DNA from: Duncaniella muricolitica | Lineage (GTDB): Bacteria; Bacteroidota; Bacteroidia; Bacteroidales; Muribaculaceae | Direction: 5' to 3' | Length of the DNA: 64,000 bases | Assembly: GCA_025808375.1 (NCBI GenBank) | Contig: CP061009.1 | Span: 3,596,001-3,660,000 of the forward strand | Shown: positions 8,463-16,446 of the stretch, in pieces | Numbering within the stretch: the first letter of the stretch is position 1 | Layout of the letters: every line of letters starts with the position of its first letter | Made by a program: the position numbers and the translations under genes | The notes under the pieces: generated by a model | Database searches by the model: none | What the model was told of the DNA's origin: nothing | Seen by the model: the letters and a program-made list of their open reading frames with translations, nothing else

Positions 8463-9710
8463 TCAACGGCCGAATCTTACGCCTGCTCCGAGCATGAGGT
8501 TACCAGGCTCGTTGAAGCGATAGAGCTTGTAGCCGGTGAGCAGGAAAAAGCGGTCGGTGACGAAGGTTTTGAGTGAGAAGGTGTTGTACCATCCGCGCAG
8601 GTCGTGGCCGCCGGGCGCAAGGACGCTGTGGCCGAGACCGACATTTATCGCAAACAACGACATGCGCAACTCCACACGGGCCGAGAGTCCGAGCATGATG
8701 CGGTCGGAAAACGAGGGGCGGTAGAATCGGGGGTCGTCCGACGGTGTGCCGGAGACATAATGGGACGAGAGGGCGGCTCCTTCGTCATATTGCCCGTCGA
8801 CCGACACTCCGGCCGACAGAAGGGGGTTGAAACGATACATGGGGGTGAGGTTGAAGCCGGCCACGCCAAATTTGCCGGGCGCGAGGCTCTTTCCTCCCTC
8901 AATGCCGTCGATGTTTATGCCGGGATAAGGGATGTAGGACCATTTGCGCCATGCACCGTAGAGCGCGAGGTCATAGACCATGCCCGGCTCGAAGTCGCTC
9001 CAGTCGGCTCTGCGCATGACGGCGGGAGTGCCCAAAGTATAGCTCAGGCCGACGCGTGCGCCGAGCATGTTGAGTCCGGGATTGGGGTCGCCGGTATTGC
9101 CGTTGGAGTAGTGTGTCACCTCGGCTCCGGCAAGCAGTCCCAGACGCGGTGTAAGACGATAGCGGAGATAGAGGCCAAAGTTGATGTAGGCTGTAACCGG
9201 AGTGCCCATGCCGTCGAGATTGCGCACATAGTCGGGCGAATCATGGTCCATGGACTTCCAGCCCATGGCCGCGCCGAAGTTCCATTCATAGTCGAGTGTC
9301 AGCCGCTCGCCCAGCGAGGCCAGCCGTGCCCCCTGCATCACATAGAGCAGGGCCGGAGTGCCCAGCACTCCGCCCGGCGATGCCATCTGCACGCCCACAC
9401 CGACGCCCTGATAGGCCGACGGATACCACCGGCCGTAACGCGAGCCGGGGGCATTGCGCATGCTTAGCTCGGCAAAGGGTGCGTAGCCCATGTCGAGCGG
9501 CCGGCCGCTGACGTTTGACCCGCGCACGAAATAGTTGGTGTGGAGTATCGGGGTGGCCCTGAGTCCGGCGGTCACGGTGACGTCGGTCACGTGATGAGAG
9601 GGCTCGCGGGGATACTCATCGTCAGATGATGTCGCCCGTGCATGCATACAGGCCGGCGCAAGCAATCCTGCGAGCGTCACGGCTATGACTATTGACTTAT
9701 AATTCATCAT
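8463..9710 (-). CDS. PagL-like acyloxyacyl hydrolase-family outer-membrane beta-barrel
   Basis: 415 residues with an N-terminal signal peptide (MMNYKSIVIAVTLAGLLAPA) and many alternating hydrophobic strands ending in a short basic-aromatic C-terminus, as expected for an outer-membrane barrel. HYSNGNTGDPNPGLN at 200-214 matches the PagL/acyloxyacyl hydrolase signature, where His200 and Ser202 correspond to the catalytic His-x-Ser. The Glu of the PagL triad, about 12-14 residues further, is not obvious (Asn here). PagL removes a 3-O-acyl chain from lipid A; activity here is uncertain. The start overlaps the upstream lipoprotein gene by 14 bases, implying one operon. Confidence 0.72.
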   Translation of the reverse strand: MMNYKSIVIAVTLAGLLAPACMHARATSSDDEYPREPSHHVTDVTVTAGLRATPILHTNYFVRGSNVSGRPLDMGYAPFAELSMRNAPGSRYGRWYPSAYQGVGVGVQMASPGGVLGTPALLYVMQGARLASLGERLTLDYEWNFGAAMGWKSMDHDSPDYVRNLDGMGTPVTAYINFGLYLRYRLTPRLGLLAGAEVTHYSNGNTGDPNPGLNMLGARVGLSYTLGTPAVMRRADWSDFEPGMVYDLALYGAWRKWSYIPYPGINIDGIEGGKSLAPGKFGVAGFNLTPMYRFNPLLSAGVSVDGQYDEGAALSSHYVSGTPSDDPRFYRPSFSDRIMLGLSARVELRMSLFAINVGLGHSVLAPGGHDLRGWYNTFSLKTFVTDRFFLLTGYKLYRFNEPGNLMLGAGVRFGR

Positions 9711-10641
9711 ATCTCACTTCATAGCTGTCGGGCTGCTCTATGGTCAGCCATATTATCATCTCGTGCTCCTCGCCCGAATATTTGTTTCTCACCCTGAGCC
9801 GTGCGTCAAAGACGGTCGGCACCATCCGGGCATACAGTTGGGTCAACATGCCGGGCTCAACATTGACCGGCGTAATCGGCGGGTAATGGAGCAGATAGGT
9901 GTAACTCATCGATGAACTTATCCCGGCGGTCTCGCCTCGCAGCTCCCAGTCAGAATAGTAGGGATTGGTCCTTGTCGGGACCGGTATTTCCTCTCCTTCA
10001 AGAGCGGAGATGTACTCTTCATCCTGAGTAATTGTCCGGATGTTATAAAACGACAATATGCCGGAGGGTAGCGGCGGAGTCCACAGCACGGGCTCATTGC
10101 CCGCCGAGAGTCCATAGGCGGTCAACAGCCGGTCTTCAGCCTTATTTTCATCTGTGCCCCACGTCATGAGATTGTAGTCAACATCCACAATCTCGAGGCC
10201 GCCCACACGCTCTATCCCGACCATTATCTCATGGCGGTCGTAGGTCTCATCAGAGCTGGCCACAAGCCAGAACATCAACACCCCGTTGCCTATGGCATAG
10301 TTTACGTCGACCGTCACCACGTCGCCGCGCCGGGTCACCGTGAAGTCGTTGAGCGTGGTGTGGAGCGATATGGTGCCGTCGCCGGTGAGAGTCTTGCCTT
10401 GCATCGGGCTTCCGCCGGCCGGGGTGACCACCGTCGGCAGATCAGTGCCGTGTATGTCGGCTCCCGCAAAGGTGAGCTGCGACCAGTCGTCGGAGCGAAA
10501 CCGTATGGTGCGCGAGGCTCCGTCGCCCTTCATGGTCAGCTCGGTGACATCGGGCGTGAAGTCCTCGACAAATATGTCGGAATTACATGCACATAGCAAA
10601 AATGTCAGTAATAATATGGTAATAAATCGCATATAGCGCAT
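9697..10641 (-). CDS. Lipoprotein of unknown function, partner of the PagL-like protein
   Basis: 314 residues. A lipoprotein signal is clear: hydrophobic MRFITILLLTFLL then CAC-N, so the mature protein is anchored through Cys18 or Cys20. The body is beta-rich, starting with a stretch resembling Bacteroidetes BACON or Ig-like modules (DVTELTMKGDGASRTIRF). I do not recognise a characterised family. A second start at 10632 (MRFITIL) is possible. Its last 14 bases overlap the start of the PagL-like gene, so the two are translationally coupled and may work together at the outer membrane. It is divergent from rubrerythrin. Confidence 0.7.
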   Translation of the reverse strand: MRYMRFITILLLTFLLCACNSDIFVEDFTPDVTELTMKGDGASRTIRFRSDDWSQLTFAGADIHGTDLPTVVTPAGGSPMQGKTLTGDGTISLHTTLNDFTVTRRGDVVTVDVNYAIGNGVLMFWLVASSDETYDRHEIMVGIERVGGLEIVDVDYNLMTWGTDENKAEDRLLTAYGLSAGNEPVLWTPPLPSGILSFYNIRTITQDEEYISALEGEEIPVPTRTNPYYSDWELRGETAGISSSMSYTYLLHYPPITPVNVEPGMLTQLYARMVPTVFDARLRVRNKYSGEEHEMIIWLTIEQPDSYEVRYDEL

Positions 10642-10770
10642 AGAATAATGTTTACATCCGCGAATTTACATAAAAAAATGACAAAAAATCACCTTCCCGG
10701 TAAACTTTTAACCATTCCCGATTGTATTTATGTAACAATAACATTCAATTACCCTAACACTTCTTACCAA

Positions 10771-11355
10771 ATGGATAAAAAATCTATCAAAGGAACTAAG
10801 ACCGAACACAACCTGCTCGCTGCTTTTGCCGGTGAAAGCCAGGCACGTTCACGCTATACATTGTTTGCCAAAAAGGCCAAGGAAGAGGGCTACCGCCAGA
10901 TAGCCAAGGTGTTCAAGATGACCGCCAAGCAGGAGATGAGCCATGCCGAGCTTTTCTTCAGCAAACTCGAGGGCGGTGTCGTGACCATCCAGGCCGGCTA
11001 TCCCGCCGGTGTTGTCGGCGACACTATCACCAACCTGCGCGAAGCTGCTGCCGGCGAGCGCGAGGAGTGGAGTGACCTTTATGCCAACTTTGCCCAGACT
11101 GCCGTTGATGAGGGTTTCCCCGAAATCGCTGCTCTCTTCAAGATGGTGGCTAAGGTGGAGGTTGAGCATGAGCAGCGTTATCTGCGTCTTCTCGACCGTC
11201 TGACCAACGACCAGGAGTTCTCAGGCGAGGATGCCGAGCAGGAATGGCAGTGTATGCACTGCGGTTATGTGCACAAGGGTAAGTCTGCCCCCAAGAAATG
11301 CCCCGTATGCGGCAAGGAGCAGGGATACTTCGAGCGCAAAGCCGACAATTACTGA
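10771..11355 (+). CDS. rbr: Rubrerythrin
   Basis: Non-haem di-iron peroxidase that protects anaerobes from hydrogen peroxide. 194 residues. The N-terminal ferritin-like four-helix bundle carries the Glu/His ligands (GESQARSRY at 21-29, KQEMSHAE at 53-60, and a second helix pair near 95-130). The C-terminal rubredoxin-like knuckles CMHCGY and CPVCGK lie at about 161-182. The frame is open back to 10648, but MDKKSIKGTKTEHNL from 10771 is the normal family start. Single gene; the first strong hairpin downstream is 270 bases away at 11624-11659. Confidence 0.96.
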   Translation: MDKKSIKGTKTEHNLLAAFAGESQARSRYTLFAKKAKEEGYRQIAKVFKMTAKQEMSHAELFFSKLEGGVVTIQAGYPAGVVGDTITNLREAAAGEREEWSDLYANFAQTAVDEGFPEIAALFKMVAKVEVEHEQRYLRLLDRLTNDQEFSGEDAEQEWQCMHCGYVHKGKSAPKKCPVCGKEQGYFERKADNY

Positions 11356-11831
11356 CCCACACTCTCTATGGTCAAGTAAGTAACATGTTGAAAAAATTAA
11401 TTTTTCCTTGCTTTATTGCCCATAGATAAGAGAATGACGGGTTAATATCCACACACCCACGGCTTATACCTTACTTATTGTTGTCTATCATATGATATTA
11501 AGACTAAAAAGGTCAATCTAAAAAGACTTACTGCTTACTTATATTGTGTGGTAAATAAGGTAATAAGTTAAAAAGGTCTGTTCAATACACGCTACATAAA
11601 AACATATTACCCCTATATCCCCCCCGAGGCCGGAAGGACAAGCGTCCCCCCGGCCTCGGTATTTTAAGAGGTTGTTTAATAACAAATGTCAATCTATCAA
11701 TGGGATTTCAACCCTTATCGATTGCTTTCAGAATATGTTTCTTCATCCGTTTTTTTGACATACAAGAAACACTGACATGAAGTCCTTCATCACTCCCGAC
11801 TCTTATCTCGATATTGCTGCCGGAAGGGGTG
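11356..11831. other. 476-base gap between rubrerythrin and the muramidase gene
   Basis: A/T-rich sequence with scattered short repeats of TTACTTAT and TAAAAAGGTC, a G/C-rich hairpin at 11624-11659, and an imperfect hairpin near 11692-11727. No open frame with coding character was seen. It could be a long rubrerythrin 3'UTR or hold a small RNA ending at the 11624 hairpin; no promoter consensus was found to decide this. Confidence 0.5.
11624..11665 (+). terminator. Rho-independent terminator candidate
   Basis: CCGAGGCCGG (11624-11633) pairs with CCGGCCTCGG (11650-11659), with a further GGAC/GTCC inside the loop. The tail TATTTTAA follows on the plus strand; the other strand has no T-run, so it points rightward. 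Confidence 0.65.
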
Positions 11832-12596
11832 TCAGTCTGCGGGCTGAGTGGTTTCTTCACAGGCGGGCTCGAGCTTTTTGTGACGGGCATAGGCCGAGGC
11901 CATGCGCGTGTGATAGGCTCGGCGGGCGTAGGATGGGCCGTTGTAGCCGCGGGCAAAAGAGGCCCAGTTTTTGGCTTGCAGATGCTTGAGCAGCCCTGTG
12001 GAGGTGATAAATTCGGCAAACATTTCGAGCTGGTCGCGCTCGGAGCGTGACATTCTGTCGACAAAGTCGTCGATGCTTTCGGCTCCGCATTTTTTCCAGT
12101 TGAATCCGCCTATCTGAAACATGCCCCAGAATGTGCCTTCGACGGCGGCATGGGGATGGATGGACTTGGCGGCCTCCAGACGACGGTTGGCTTTGATCTG
12201 CGAGCCGCGATGGGAGCTGAACACTACGGAATGTGATTTGCTGTATTTGGAGAGATTGACCCCGCGGCGTGTGGCGAATCGCCTGAACATTGTGAGGTCA
12301 AAATTGATGAGAGGTGTGCCGGGGGCAGAGAATCCCTCATGAGTACGGCCGGCTTCGATTTCTACTACGGCCTTGATGGCGGCGACTTCCACGCCCAGAT
12401 GCAGGGCGACTTCCCGGAAGTCTTCTTCAGTCAATGTGAGAATGGTGTCGGTTGGCTCAGTGAGCTGTTGTGCAAGAGCGGTCGGTGAGGTATTTTCAGG
12501 GATCTCTGACGAGGGGGTGGTGCCGTCGCCACTGATTGTAAAAATCACTGAGGAGATCATTACCGATGCTGCAAGCAGGGCTGCACGTTGAAGCAT
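11832..12596 (-). CDS. Exported N-acetylmuramidase-domain (Muramidase_3) protein
   Basis: Likely peptidoglycan-cleaving muramidase. 254 residues: a hydrophobic N-terminal segment (about 5-21) acting as signal or membrane anchor, a Ser/Thr/Pro-rich linker, then from about 58 to 240 a domain matching the N-acetylmuramidase family best known from phage endolysins. Visible family features include VVEIEAG (Glu79 or Glu81 is the expected catalytic acid), INFDLTMFRR, GTFWGMFQIGGFNW and FARGYNGPSYARRAYHTRMA. No holin or other phage genes lie nearby, so it looks like a domesticated lysin. It is read alone, convergent with rubrerythrin. Confidence 0.82.
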   Translation of the reverse strand: MLQRAALLAASVMISSVIFTISGDGTTPSSEIPENTSPTALAQQLTEPTDTILTLTEEDFREVALHLGVEVAAIKAVVEIEAGRTHEGFSAPGTPLINFDLTMFRRFATRRGVNLSKYSKSHSVVFSSHRGSQIKANRRLEAAKSIHPHAAVEGTFWGMFQIGGFNWKKCGAESIDDFVDRMSRSERDQLEMFAEFITSTGLLKHLQAKNWASFARGYNGPSYARRAYHTRMASAYARHKKLEPACEETTQPAD

Positions 12597-12770
12597 ATGA
12601 TTCGGTTTAGTTCTACAATTCCCTTGCGCGCCTGTCGCGGCGCAGAGGGGGATAACTCATCACGAACATTCGCCGCTCGGGGGCACTACACGTGATCCGG
12701 ACGGGATAAGAAGAGAATGTTCTGTATATTATAACGTTGCAGAGGGCTATTTATTTTATTCACAAGCAAA

Positions 12771-12811
12771 AAACTCGGGACCTGACGGTTTTCATCCTTC
12801 CGTCAGGCCCC
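12771..12811 (-). terminator. Intrinsic terminator of pepD
   Basis: CCTGACGG (12781-12788) pairs with CCGTCAGG (12800-12807), extended by CGGG/CCCG. Read on the minus strand, the hairpin is followed by a TTTTTT run. It lies 75 bases past the pepD stop. Confidence 0.85.
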
Positions 12812-12885
12812 GAAATGTGCATTACAGGGTGTGTGAGGCTATGATTGTTAAAGTAAGTTAAGCCTCAACTTATCACTGCTTTTTC

Positions 12886-14346
12886 TTACTTTTTGAGCTC
12901 GGCCACCTTCTCGAGTGTGCGCTTGAGCTGGCCGTAGAACCGCTCTACGGCGGGGATGTGCATGCGCTCGGAGGGGGAGTGGACGTCGCGCAGGGTGGGA
13001 CCGAACGACACCATGTCGAGATGGGGATATTTGGTGAGGAAGAGTCCACACTCCAGACCGGCGTGTATGGCCTTGATGGCGGGCTCGATGCCGTAAAGCT
13101 CCTTGTAGGCGTCGCGTGTGATCTTCATGATGGGCGACTCGAGGTTGGGCTGCCATCCAGGATAGCCTTCGCCGTGCTCTACGCGTGCGCCTGCCAGGAG
13201 GAAGTGGGCTTCGACCTGGGCTGCGATATCGTGCTTGCGTGACTCTACGGAGCTGCGCTGGCTTGTGGTGATGACGATGGTGTTGTCAGCTGCCATCTTG
13301 ACCGAGGCGAGGTTGGTCGATGTCTCGACGAGGCCTTCGAGGTCGCGGCTCATCGACACGACGCCGTGGGGTGCGGAGTAGATGGCGCGGATGAGGTTGA
13401 GCGATGTCTCCTGGTCGATGGTGAAGTCGGGGGCGTCGACGCTCTCCATGCCCATACGGAGGTTGGGTTCAAGACCGGCATACTCGTTTTCGAGCTCGGC
13501 GATGTAGGTGTTGAGCTGGACGCGCACGTTCTCTTTGTTGGAGGTGTGGACGCCGATGACTGCATGTGCGGCGCGGGGGATGGCGTTGCGCAGGTTGCCG
13601 CCGTCGATCTCGGAGACTACGACCTCGTGCTGGTTGGAGAGACGGAAGAGGAAGCGGGCGAGGAGCTTGTTGGCATTGGCGCGGCCCAGATGTATGTCGC
13701 CGCCCGAGTGTCCGCCGTTGAGGCCTTCGACGTTGATGCGGAAGTAGAGGAAGTCCTTGGGAGCAAACGAACGCTTGTAGGTGAAGAATGCCTGGGTGTC
13801 GATGCCGCCGGCACAGCCTACGAATATCTCGGCGTCGTCCTCCGAGTCGAGGTTGAGCAGCATTGAGCCGCTGATCATGTCGGCACCGAGATTGTTGGCA
13901 CCGGTCATGCCTGTCTCTTCGTCCATGGTGAAGAGGGCTTCGACGGGACCGTGCTCGAAGCTCTTGTCGGTAAGGATAGCCAGCGAGGCGGCCATGCCTA
14001 TGCCGTTGTCGGCACCGAGCGTGGTGCCTTTGGTCTTGATCCACTCGCCGTCGACATAGGCGGGGATGGGCTGTGTGGTGAAGTCAAAGCTCTTGTCATT
14101 GCTCTCGCACACCATGTCCATGTGCCCCTGAAGTATCACGGTAGGGGCATCCTCGTGACCGAGAGTGGCGGGTATGCTGAGCACGACGTTACCGATCGCG
14201 TCGGTCTTGGAGGCTATGCCGTGCTTCTCGGCAAAGTCAAGAAGGTAGGCACGAATCTTCTCTTCCTTCTTGGAAGGACGCGGAATGCGGGTGATTTCGT
14301 CAAAAATCGAAAAGACAGCCTGGGGCTGCAAATCTTTAATTTCCAT
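12886..14346 (-). CDS. pepD: Aminoacyl-histidine dipeptidase (PepD, M20C)
   Basis: Cytoplasmic zinc dipeptidase cleaving Xaa-His and other dipeptides. 486 residues, the usual length. The M20 metal site is visible: GHMDMV (His75, Asp77), LGADNGIG (Asp113 bridging the metals) and MDEETGMTGA (Glu143 as general base, Glu144). Later ligands fall in LLNLDSED and near the C-terminal LECGLF. The N-terminus MEIKDLQPQAVF fits the family start. Single gene with a strong terminator downstream; it is divergent from a small membrane-protein gene across a 141-base gap. Confidence 0.95.
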   Translation of the reverse strand: MEIKDLQPQAVFSIFDEITRIPRPSKKEEKIRAYLLDFAEKHGIASKTDAIGNVVLSIPATLGHEDAPTVILQGHMDMVCESNDKSFDFTTQPIPAYVDGEWIKTKGTTLGADNGIGMAASLAILTDKSFEHGPVEALFTMDEETGMTGANNLGADMISGSMLLNLDSEDDAEIFVGCAGGIDTQAFFTYKRSFAPKDFLYFRINVEGLNGGHSGGDIHLGRANANKLLARFLFRLSNQHEVVVSEIDGGNLRNAIPRAAHAVIGVHTSNKENVRVQLNTYIAELENEYAGLEPNLRMGMESVDAPDFTIDQETSLNLIRAIYSAPHGVVSMSRDLEGLVETSTNLASVKMAADNTIVITTSQRSSVESRKHDIAAQVEAHFLLAGARVEHGEGYPGWQPNLESPIMKITRDAYKELYGIEPAIKAIHAGLECGLFLTKYPHLDMVSFGPTLRDVHSPSERMHIPAVERFYGQLKRTLEKVAELKK

Positions 14347-14457
14347 GATATATAAATTGATGTTAAAAAGAGTTTAGCTAAGTATAAAAAATGCTTAATT
14401 GCACCACTAAATTATAAAATAAAATTGATATGAGCACTATTATTAGGCCAAAATTGC

Positions 14458-14466
14458 TACTTTTGC
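14458..14466 (+). promoter_or_regulatory. -7 element for the small membrane protein gene
   Basis: TACTTTTGC matches the -7 consensus TAnnTTTGC. No good -33 TTG is found at the right spacing. The ATG of the small ORF follows 21 bases later, giving a very short leader. Confidence 0.5.
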
Positions 14467-14487
14467 AGTGGAAAATTACCCAAACCT

Positions 14488-14655
14488 ATGACAACACTCC
14501 TATCCATAGCCCTCGCCGCCGGCCTTCTCGGCATAGCAGTCGTGCTGCTCGGAGTAAAGGCTCTGTTTGTTAAAGGAGGGCAATTTCCGTCAGGCCACGC
14601 TCACGACAACAGCGAGCTGCGCCGCCGGGGTGTAGGCTGTCACCGCGACATGTAG
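14488..14655 (+). CDS. Small single-pass membrane protein, 55 residues
   Basis: Reads MTTLLSIALAAGLL and so on: one hydrophobic helix (about 3-27), then a short basic tail with GGQFPSGHAHDNSELRRRG and a single Cys in GVGCHRDM. The tail, with FPSGH, a conserved Asn, RRRG and Cys, resembles a small membrane protein often seen in Bacteroidales genomes, whose function is unknown to me. A -7 promoter element sits 21 bases upstream and the codon use resembles the neighbours, which argues that the ORF is real. It lies between pepD and the Skp-like lipoprotein gene, 71 bases ahead of the latter. Confidence 0.65.
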   Translation: MTTLLSIALAAGLLGIAVVLLGVKALFVKGGQFPSGHAHDNSELRRRGVGCHRDM

Positions 14656-14726
14656 CCGGCCGCCGCCACCTCAATGAAACACTAAAAAATAATTATATTT
14701 TCACATTATCACACACGATTCTTGAA

Positions 14727-15338
14727 ATGAAAAAGTTAGCAATGTCAGCTTCCTCGCTGCTCCTTGGCATCCTGGCCTTGAGCACTACTGCATGCGGAGG
14801 CGACCCCGCCGCCGACAAGAGCTCAGCCACACCTGCGTCAGCAGCGACACCGGCCGATGGCGCGACAACAATCAACATCCGCTATATCGACGGCGACTCA
14901 GTGCTCGCTCACTATCAGTTTGCCAAAGACCTTCAGGACGCTACAATGCGTGCAGTGCAGCGCATCGACAACGCCCGCAACTCCAAGGGCTCGGAGATAC
15001 AGAAATTTGCCGCTTCAATCGAGCAGAAAGCCCGCTCAAACGGCTATCTCAACGAGGCAAGCTACAACGCCGACATGCAGAAGCTCCAGAAAATGCAGCA
15101 GGACGCCGAGAATTATCTCGCCAACCTCAGCCGCAACGCTGACAACGATCTCGGCCAGCAGCAGATACAGCTCAACGATTCAATAGAGAAGTTTATCAAG
15201 GAATACAATGCCACACGCAAGTATGACGCCATCCTTTACAAGAACGCAGGCGTATACTTCAACCCTGAACTTGACATCACCAACGAAGTAATCGAAGGTC
15301 TCAACGCCCGCTATACCAAGCCCGCTGAGAAGAAATAA
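14727..15338 (+). CDS. Skp/OmpH-like lipoprotein
   Basis: 203 residues. The signal MKKLAMSASSLLLGILALSTTAC ends in a lipobox-like STTAC, so Cys23 is the likely lipidated residue. A Ala/Thr/Ser-rich linker follows, then from about 50 (INIRYIDGDSVLAHYQ) the OmpH/Skp pattern: a short beta segment and a long coiled-coil hairpin (about 65-165) ending with a second beta segment. Skp-type proteins chaperone unfolded outer-membrane proteins in the periplasm; a lipid-anchored form is an uncommon variation. It is followed after 60 bases by a terminator. Confidence 0.8.
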   Translation: MKKLAMSASSLLLGILALSTTACGGDPAADKSSATPASAATPADGATTINIRYIDGDSVLAHYQFAKDLQDATMRAVQRIDNARNSKGSEIQKFAASIEQKARSNGYLNEASYNADMQKLQKMQQDAENYLANLSRNADNDLGQQQIQLNDSIEKFIKEYNATRKYDAILYKNAGVYFNPELDITNEVIEGLNARYTKPAEKK

Positions 15339-15397
15339 TATGACGTCAGGTCAAGCATAAGCTGCTTCTCCCCTCGCCCGACACTCTTGAATGTAAA

Positions 15398-15429
15398 AAA
15401 ACGCATCAGCCGACAGGCCGATGCGTTTT
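15398..15429. terminator. Bidirectional hairpin terminator
   Basis: AAAACGCATC (15398-15407) pairs with GATGCGTTTT (15420-15429). There are T/A runs on both flanks, so it can serve the Skp-like lipoprotein gene and the minus-strand sigma-like gene that converge here. Confidence 0.8.
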
Positions 15430-15496
15430 CTCATTCATATGGCGTGCCGCTCCGGGCTGACTACCGGCAACAGACCGGCACACCGGTATTCAGCCG

Positions 15497-15994
15497 TCAG
15501 GCCGAAAGAGCCTCACGCAGACGCGAGCGGCAGTAGGCGACACGACTTTTTACCACAGCCATGGGGAGACTCATCTCCGATGCTATCTCGACCATAGTGT
15601 AGCCAGCGAAATAAAGCTCAGCCGTGCGACGGTAGCCATCGCCAAGCTCACCGAATGCACTTGTCACGTCAGAACACCTGTAAGTGCCCTCGAGAGGCAC
15701 TCCGGCCACAGCCTGTGTGCCTGTGGTAAGCCTTACGGCATATACGTCGGCACACACCCTGCGCTCGGTCTTCTTACGTGAAAACTCCGCAGTGAAAATA
15801 CTACGCATGATCGAGAACGCCCAACTTTTTAACGAAGCATCATCCACGGCTTCGGGCCTTTGTTCAAGTGCAGTCTCTGTCGTACAGTCCAAAAGCTTAC
15901 GAGCCATCTCACGGTTAGATGTAAGCATGAACGCATAGTTCATGAGATTGCCCTGAAGGCTCATCAGTTTGTTGCGATAATCATTTGATGCCAT
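15497..15994 (-). CDS. Divergent ECF sigma-70 factor paralog
   Basis: 165 residues. It aligns along its whole length with the sigma factor at 16447-16950: both begin KLMSLQGNL-N-A-MLTSNR and both end in a region-4 helix-turn-helix (YTMVEIASEMSLPMAVVKSRV). Region 2 is altered: the usual DLLQDTTLKAL core is KLLDCTTETAL, and the region 2.3-2.4 part reads SFSIMRSIF-type with fewer basic residues downstream. This could be a working sigma factor with changed promoter choice, or a decaying duplicate. It ends near a bidirectional terminator; 452 bases separate it from its paralog. Confidence 0.8.
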   Translation of the reverse strand: MASNDYRNKLMSLQGNLMNYAFMLTSNREMARKLLDCTTETALEQRPEAVDDASLKSWAFSIMRSIFTAEFSRKKTERRVCADVYAVRLTTGTQAVAGVPLEGTYRCSDVTSAFGELGDGYRRTAELYFAGYTMVEIASEMSLPMAVVKSRVAYCRSRLREALSA

Positions 15995-16204
15995 AATTAA
16001 CAGTCTTTAGGGTAAAATATCATTATCAAATACAAAATTATCAAATTCACATCGGCCTGCGAATTATTTCGTAGCAAATAATTCGCTTCACACACACTCC
16101 TCTCGGATATAGCCACACATAGCATTAATGTACAAACAATTAATATACCCGTCAAGTTGTTACAATTTTGTTACAATCATCATTGCGGCAACCATATTGA
16201 AATA

Positions 16205-16236
16205 AAAAAGCCACCGAAACATCTCATTTCGGTGGC
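16205..16236 (-). terminator. Intrinsic terminator of the ECF sigma gene
   Basis: GCCACCGAAA (16210-16219) pairs with TTTCGGTGGC (16227-16236) around a 7-base loop. On the minus strand a TTTTTT run follows directly. It lies about 210 bases after the sigma gene stop. Confidence 0.85.
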
Positions 16237-16294
16237 AAGATTATTCAGAAATCGTACATTTAACGGTAGCATAAACAATCTACCAAAATCTTAT

Positions 16295-16327
16295 TTACCA
16301 ATCATTCTTATTTTTACCAATCATTCT
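16295..16327. repeat. Two direct copies of TTACCAATCATTCT
   Basis: The 14-base unit occurs at 16295-16308 and 16314-16327, a 19-base period, close to two helical turns. It could be a regulator binding site or part of the sigma mRNA 3'UTR. Confidence 0.7.
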
Positions 16328-16446
16328 ATATAGTAGATCGATTCTTCTCAGAAGCGACAACCATAATACCTTAAAAAGTATATATATGTGGAAATCTCTA
16401 AAATATACGGAAGATACAGTCGTCACAGACATGGCACCGACTCGCA

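Larger units (their letters stand above)
15995..16446. other. 452-base gap between the two sigma-factor genes
   Basis: Low-GC sequence with no coding ORF. It holds the terminator of the upstream sigma gene (16205-16236) and a 14-base direct repeat (16295-16327). The part from 15995 to about 16200 must carry the promoter of the divergent paralog, but no clean TAnnTTTG element was found on the minus strand. Confidence 0.6.
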
